Shown here one piece after another: positions 60,885 through 64,000 of a DNA stretch of 64,000 nucleotides (positions are counted from its first letter, which is position 1; the number at the start of each line of letters is the position of its first letter). The DNA is from Siphonodentalium dalli (taxonomy: Eukaryota > Mollusca > Scaphopoda > Gadilida > Siphonodentaliidae). The DNA lies in assembly GCA_032622095.1 (NCBI GenBank), contig CP136064.1, positions 182,508,209 through 182,572,208 on the forward strand, written 5' to 3'. Made by a program: the position numbers and the translations under genes. The notes under the pieces were generated by a model that saw only the letters and a list, made by a program, of their open reading frames with translations, was not told where the DNA came from and did no database searches.

Positions 60885-60897
60885 ATGGAGAAGATAG
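60885..60897 (+). CDS. NLE1: NLE1 terminal exon: Ile(split)-Trp-Arg-Arg-stop
   Basis: The exon supplies the last base of the Ile codon begun in exon j, then TGG AGA AGA TAG. This restores the exact family C-terminus IWRR. The acceptor is preceded by a run of nine T and CAG, a very strong polypyrimidine tract. The phase fits. It sits 28,983 bases from exon j. I estimate the chance of a random match with acceptor, phase and stop in this intron at about 1 in 100, so the call is good but should be confirmed by transcript. No AATAAA was seen in the next kilobase; CATAAA at 61076 in the adjacent MITE is a weak candidate. Confidence 0.85.
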
Positions 60898-61066
60898 CAT
60901 TCATTTGATGTACACATAAGAGAACACGTCTGTGATAACCTGGTGGAGACTCCCCACATCGAGAAACGGGCTTCCACTGCAAGAAGGAAGATCATTACAC
61001 CATTCAATATTGATACTGATTATTTCTGTTTCATAGTTTTTGCAGAATTATCTTGCCTGGAAACTA

Positions 61067-61278
61067 CAGTAATGCCATAAATAATCGACTCCTTAACCAC
61101 AGCAGAATTATGGGTAATTTTTCAGGATTTAGTCGGAAATATGGCTTTTTGCCATTCATCGGAAAGCTCTCAGAGTGCTTTCCGATGAATGCCAACAAGC
61201 CATATTTCCATCTAAATCCTGAAAAATTACCCATAATTCTGCTGTGGATAAGGAGTCAAATTATTTAGGGCATTACTG
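61067..61278. mobile_element. 212-bp Tc1/mariner-like palindromic MITE
   Basis: Nearly full-length palindrome with ends CAGTAATGCC / GGCATTACTG next to TA on both sides (61065-61066 and 61279-61280). Arms share AATCGACTCCTTAACCACAG, ATTATGGGTAATTTTTCAGG and CCATTCATCGGAAAGC. CAGT ends with a TA target fit Tc1/mariner. It lies 170 bases after the NLE1 stop and probably in the 3' UTR. Single arms of the family occur at 27428 and 44108 and in the 7.7-kb element. Confidence 0.88.
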
Positions 61279-61280
61279 TA

Positions 61281-61872
61281 TTGCGCATTTCTCATGCACT
61301 GCAGCTCATTGTTTAATTGTTTAATTACATCCAAGGGAACTAGTTAATAACATGTGTGTGTGGAAAGGCACAGATAGTTGCATCTCAAAACTTAAAAGTG
61401 ATTATTAACACTACGTTCGTCAAATATTAATAGATCAATATAATCAAATTTGTTTTGTTTCATAAATAGTTTGTATAATCGATCATCAGTAAAAAGTAAG
61501 TGCAAGCAAAATTGGCTACACTCATGACCTAATATTTGTATATAAAATGTAACTCAAAAATATGATTTAGATAATCAACGTGTACGCCATATTACGAGCC
61601 ATCATTCATGTTCCCGAGCATGAAGACAAACTTATTTGAACCGATGTCACTCACCTGGATTGGTGACCAACCAAATGCTTAGAGGTGACCCCATTGCACT
61701 GCAGTCAACTTATGGGTGTGGCGGTACATCAAGTGATGTCAATCAAGTGTTCACATTGTGCCAAGTGTGTTTATGTTATGAATATGATAATGTTTGGTTC
61801 CTCCTCTAGAAGGTCGCTAGAAGGGTGAATGGATGAAATTTTACATGGTTTTAATAAGGAAATAATATGACT
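61281..61872. other. downstream of NLE1, no feature seen
   Basis: AT-rich sequence with no recognisable gene, repeat or poly(A) signal. Confidence 0.5.
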
Positions 61873-61876
61873 TTAA

Positions 61877-62130
61877 CCCTTTCATGACGGGAGCTGCGCT
61901 GGTGCAGCATTGAAGACCCTGTGCCAGTGCATTCTCTTATATTTGCAAGTGTCCCATAGGAAGCCTCACATATATAAGAGAATGCACTGGCTTACAAGGT
62001 TACGATAAATATTGTCAGGCCAATGTATTCTATTATATAGCGAGGCTCCCTATGGGAAACTCAAATATATAAGAGAATGCATTGGCACAGGGTTTACGCA
62101 AAATTTCAGGAAGTGCCCGTCATGGAAGGG
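61877..62130. mobile_element. TTAA-flanked piggyBac-like MITE (CCCTTTCATGAC)
   Basis: TTAA at 61873-61876 and 62131-62134; ends CCCTTTCATGACGGG / CCCGTCATGGAAGGG. The centre contains CATTCTCTTATAT hairpin arms and CCCATAGGAAGCCTC. The same family as 4126-4368. Confidence 0.9.
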
Positions 62131-62309
62131 TTAACATATCTGGGATAGATAACTCTGCAAAACCTACAATACTGAGACTCAATGTCATAGTGATATCACC
62201 AGTAGTGGACTGACAAATATTCTCGTTTGTAGTTTGTACCCAACTCTGCAGACATTGAAAAAATATTGCAAAAATTGAAACTAATGTGTTTTTTAAGCTA
62301 GGACTTTAA

Positions 62310-62789
62310 AGGTACTCAATCCGAACAGAGGGTCCCCATCTCAACAGATTCCAACAACAACAATCCGATCAGAGGGTCCTATATTACTATTTCTTTGGCT
62401 TTGGGGGTAAAAAATATTTGATTCGAGTCGAGGAACCCATCAAACAAAGCTCAGAGTTATTAGATATTGATTTTTGAAATTTGTTATATTCTCGAGATGA
62501 GTACTAATAATTGCCGTCAATTTCGTAACCTGCTCGAGATGTGTACACCAAAACACTATTCAAACAGACAAGGATGGATAACTCTAAAATCAAGTGGTAA
62601 TAATAACGCAATTTTGACTGTGGTCTGGGCCAGAAAGTATTCCCGATAATGAAAAATAATAGATTTCTAAAATCGATATCTAACAAATCTGAGCTTTGAT
62701 GGGTGACTTCCTCGACTCGAATCAAATATTTTTGACCCCCGAAGCCATTGAAATAGTAATTGAGAGGAGTTTTATCGGATTGAGTACCT
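62310..62789. mobile_element. 480-bp foldback with 17-bp direct repeats
   Basis: The inverted ends AGGTACTCAATCCGA / TCGGATTGAGTACCT and inverted inner segments (TTTGATTCGAGTCGAGGAA against CCTCGACTCGAATCAAATA) define the element. It is flanked by the direct repeat TTAAGCTAGGACTTTAA at 62293-62309 and 62790-62806. Such a long target duplication is unusual for a cut-and-paste MITE; part of it could belong to the ends. Confidence 0.8.
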
Positions 62790-62884
62790 TTAAGCTAGGA
62801 CTTTAAGTATATTTGGCAGCATGAAAGTATGAGAAATTTTATTACTACTTGATGATGTTACCTTGTTAATTTGGTTTTACCATA

Positions 62885-63030
62885 TTTTAAAGGCACAGAT
62901 GGCCTTTGTTATAGGTTATAATTTAGAAATAACAGTAACCAAATTATGAAAATTTCCTCAAGAATATGCTAATAGAATAGCATAATAATAGTATGCATGC
63001 AATATTATCCACAAAACAAACTTTGTGTTT
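62885..63030. repeat. dispersed repeat, inverted relative of 26225
   Basis: GTTATAATTTAGAAATAACAG, TCCTCAAGAATATG and ATCCACAAAACAAAC mirror the segment at 26225-26350. The sequence to about 63450 also resembles 53920-54190. Confidence 0.7.
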
Positions 63031-63093
63031 GTTTATATACAGCACATAAATAGTAACCGATAAGCAAAACAGTCAACACCTTAAGCTGGAGCC

Positions 63094-63160
63094 ATGGAGA
63101 TTCACAGTGACCCATTCAACACCGAAATCTTGAGAGGCGATGATAGCGAGTGCTATAACG
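63094..63160 (+). CDS. possible first coding exon of another gene
   Basis: An ATG in a good initiation context (GAGCCATGG) opens MEIHSDPFNTEILRGDDSEC and YN before the donor GTATGT after 63160, leaving one base of a split codon. A possible acceptor (TTTATATACAG) ends at 63042, so a spliced 5' leader of about 50 nt is conceivable. The codons look coding-like and hydrophilic. I do not recognise the protein, and the next exon would be beyond the window or further along. Chance is not excluded. Confidence 0.35.
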
Positions 63161-63799
63161 GTATGTTGTTAACAACTTGATGGCATTTCTAACCAAAGTG
63201 CGTTAGTGTGGTCTCCCTGGTGTTGAGTGTTTTGCTTATTGCAAACTCTTTATGTCTTGTTTGTTTACATAACATGCCATTTGTTTACTTAACACAGTGT
63301 ACTATCATGACAATAACATGCAATTTATGCAATATTCATGATTGCTATATGAACAAGGTTTGTCTTTCTGTTTATGGTGGTTTTAGCGGATGTGACTATT
63401 TTAACAGCAATACCCACCACCAACGCTTACCGTATCATCTTTAAACTGATACTGGTAACATTTTCAGAATTTTACGGCCATGGATAAGACCAGTATGAAT
63501 TGTTAGAGATTGGAAATTCAAAGTAGTTGGAAATTCAGTTTGAAATCTATCACACATTGTGCCAGATCAATTCCTATATAAATATTCTTCTTGGAGAAGG
63601 ACTTGAAGGAACTCCAGGCACTCACAGTGGGTAAATGTGCAAAAAGTATAAAAGTCTGTAGAAACATCACTACTAAGAAGAACACTGAGAAATTTGTTAT
63701 GTATTACTGTATTATTTGATATTCTCCATTAACGAAAATAATGTTTTGACATGCGAAATCTCATTATTGGAGAGTTATTAATAATGAAGATATTAACAA

Positions 63800-64000
63800 A
63801 GTCAACAATTTCCGACAGGCCACATACGTCACCAAATTCCGTATGGATCTTCGGGGTCACCTCTAGATTGGAGCTTACATTTTTTTCTGAATTTTGTTTA
63901 AAAAAATCTTGGGATTTCACATTTGAATCCATCGGCATAACCTGCAGCCCATAATTATTGACAAAATGTTTTGAAATTAAGGCATGTTTGGAATGAGTGA
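63800..64000 (+). repeat. satellite-related repeat, cut by window end
   Basis: CACCAAATTCCGTATGGATC, TTCGGGGTCACCTCTAGATTG and ATCTTGGGATTTCACATTTG are the same boxes as in 12380-12880 and 34255-34965. It continues past the window. Confidence 0.75.

Larger units (their letters stand above)
1409..60897 (+). other. NLE1: NLE1 (Notchless/Rsa4) gene, 3' part: 11 exons
   Basis: The gene encodes a nuclear/nucleolar WD40 propeller protein. In yeast and mammals this family acts in late pre-60S ribosomal subunit assembly, where its N-terminal domain is bound by the AAA ATPase Rea1/midasin; it was first named for an effect on Notch signalling. The exons total 1,078 nt and give 358 residues plus stop. 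Intron phases agree at all ten junctions, which is strong internal proof. Eight Trp-Asp-type blade ends are visible (FWD, IWD, VWD, VWK, LWN, LWN, VWD, IWR). The family is about 485 residues, so about 127 N-terminal residues, including the NLE domain and the start of blade 1, are encoded before base 1. I saw no good match to them in 1-1408. Introns are 11.6, 0.9, 3.7, 1.1, 2.1, 1.4, 2.2, 1.9, 4.5 and 29.0 kb. Confidence 0.95.

Overview
The window is eukaryotic genomic DNA, AT-rich and dominated by introns and mobile-element repeats. The one gene I can identify is the 3' part of a Notchless/NLE1 (yeast Rsa4-type) WD40 ribosome-assembly gene on the + strand. Eleven exons were found by chaining homologous peptide segments with GT/AG splice sites. 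They keep one uninterrupted frame of 358 codons plus a stop, from the first WD repeat to the C-terminal Trp-Arg-Arg. The N-terminal NLE domain (roughly 127 residues in the family) lies upstream of base 1. The repeat families (GCCATCTTGGATTT monomers, AGCTCACCTGAG-type elements, CCGT-rich microsatellites, many foldback MITEs) look like those of marine bivalve molluscs. That taxonomic guess is inference only.

Layout: exon 1 at 1.4 kb is followed by an 11.6-kb intron holding two related long repeats (2.1-3.8 and 5.0-7.4 kb), degenerate tandem modules (6.3-8.8 kb) and a satellite-bearing element (9.06-12.37 kb) with a hAT-like insertion inside it. Exons 2-10 lie between 13.1 and 31.9 kb, with small MITEs packed between them and in several cases within about 60 bases of a splice site. 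A 29-kb last intron (31,902-60,884) follows. It holds three hAT-type elements with perfect 8-bp target duplications (32.3, 37.8, 52.1 kb), a 7.7-kb TA-flanked element with long inverted ends (35.1-42.8 kb), an inverted-arm element whose insert carries a histone-type 3' stem-loop (35.6-37.2 kb), a second large satellite array with a 483-bp higher-order period (49.85-52.08 kb), and a 2.8-kb TTAA-flanked piggyBac-like element (54.9-57.8 kb). The terminal exon at 60,885 encodes only the last residues and the stop.

Downstream of the gene are a Tc1/mariner-like palindrome, another TTAA MITE, an unusual foldback with 17-bp direct repeats, and a possible first coding exon of a further gene at 63,094. 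I see no bacterial features, CRISPR arrays, rRNA genes or convincing tRNA genes. Most open reading frames of 60-130 codons in the window are chance or repeat-derived. The most interesting items are the isolated terminal exon, the histone-stem-loop-bearing transposon with its threefold hairpin repeat, the two satellite arrays with different higher-order periods, and the collection of MITEs at exon borders.
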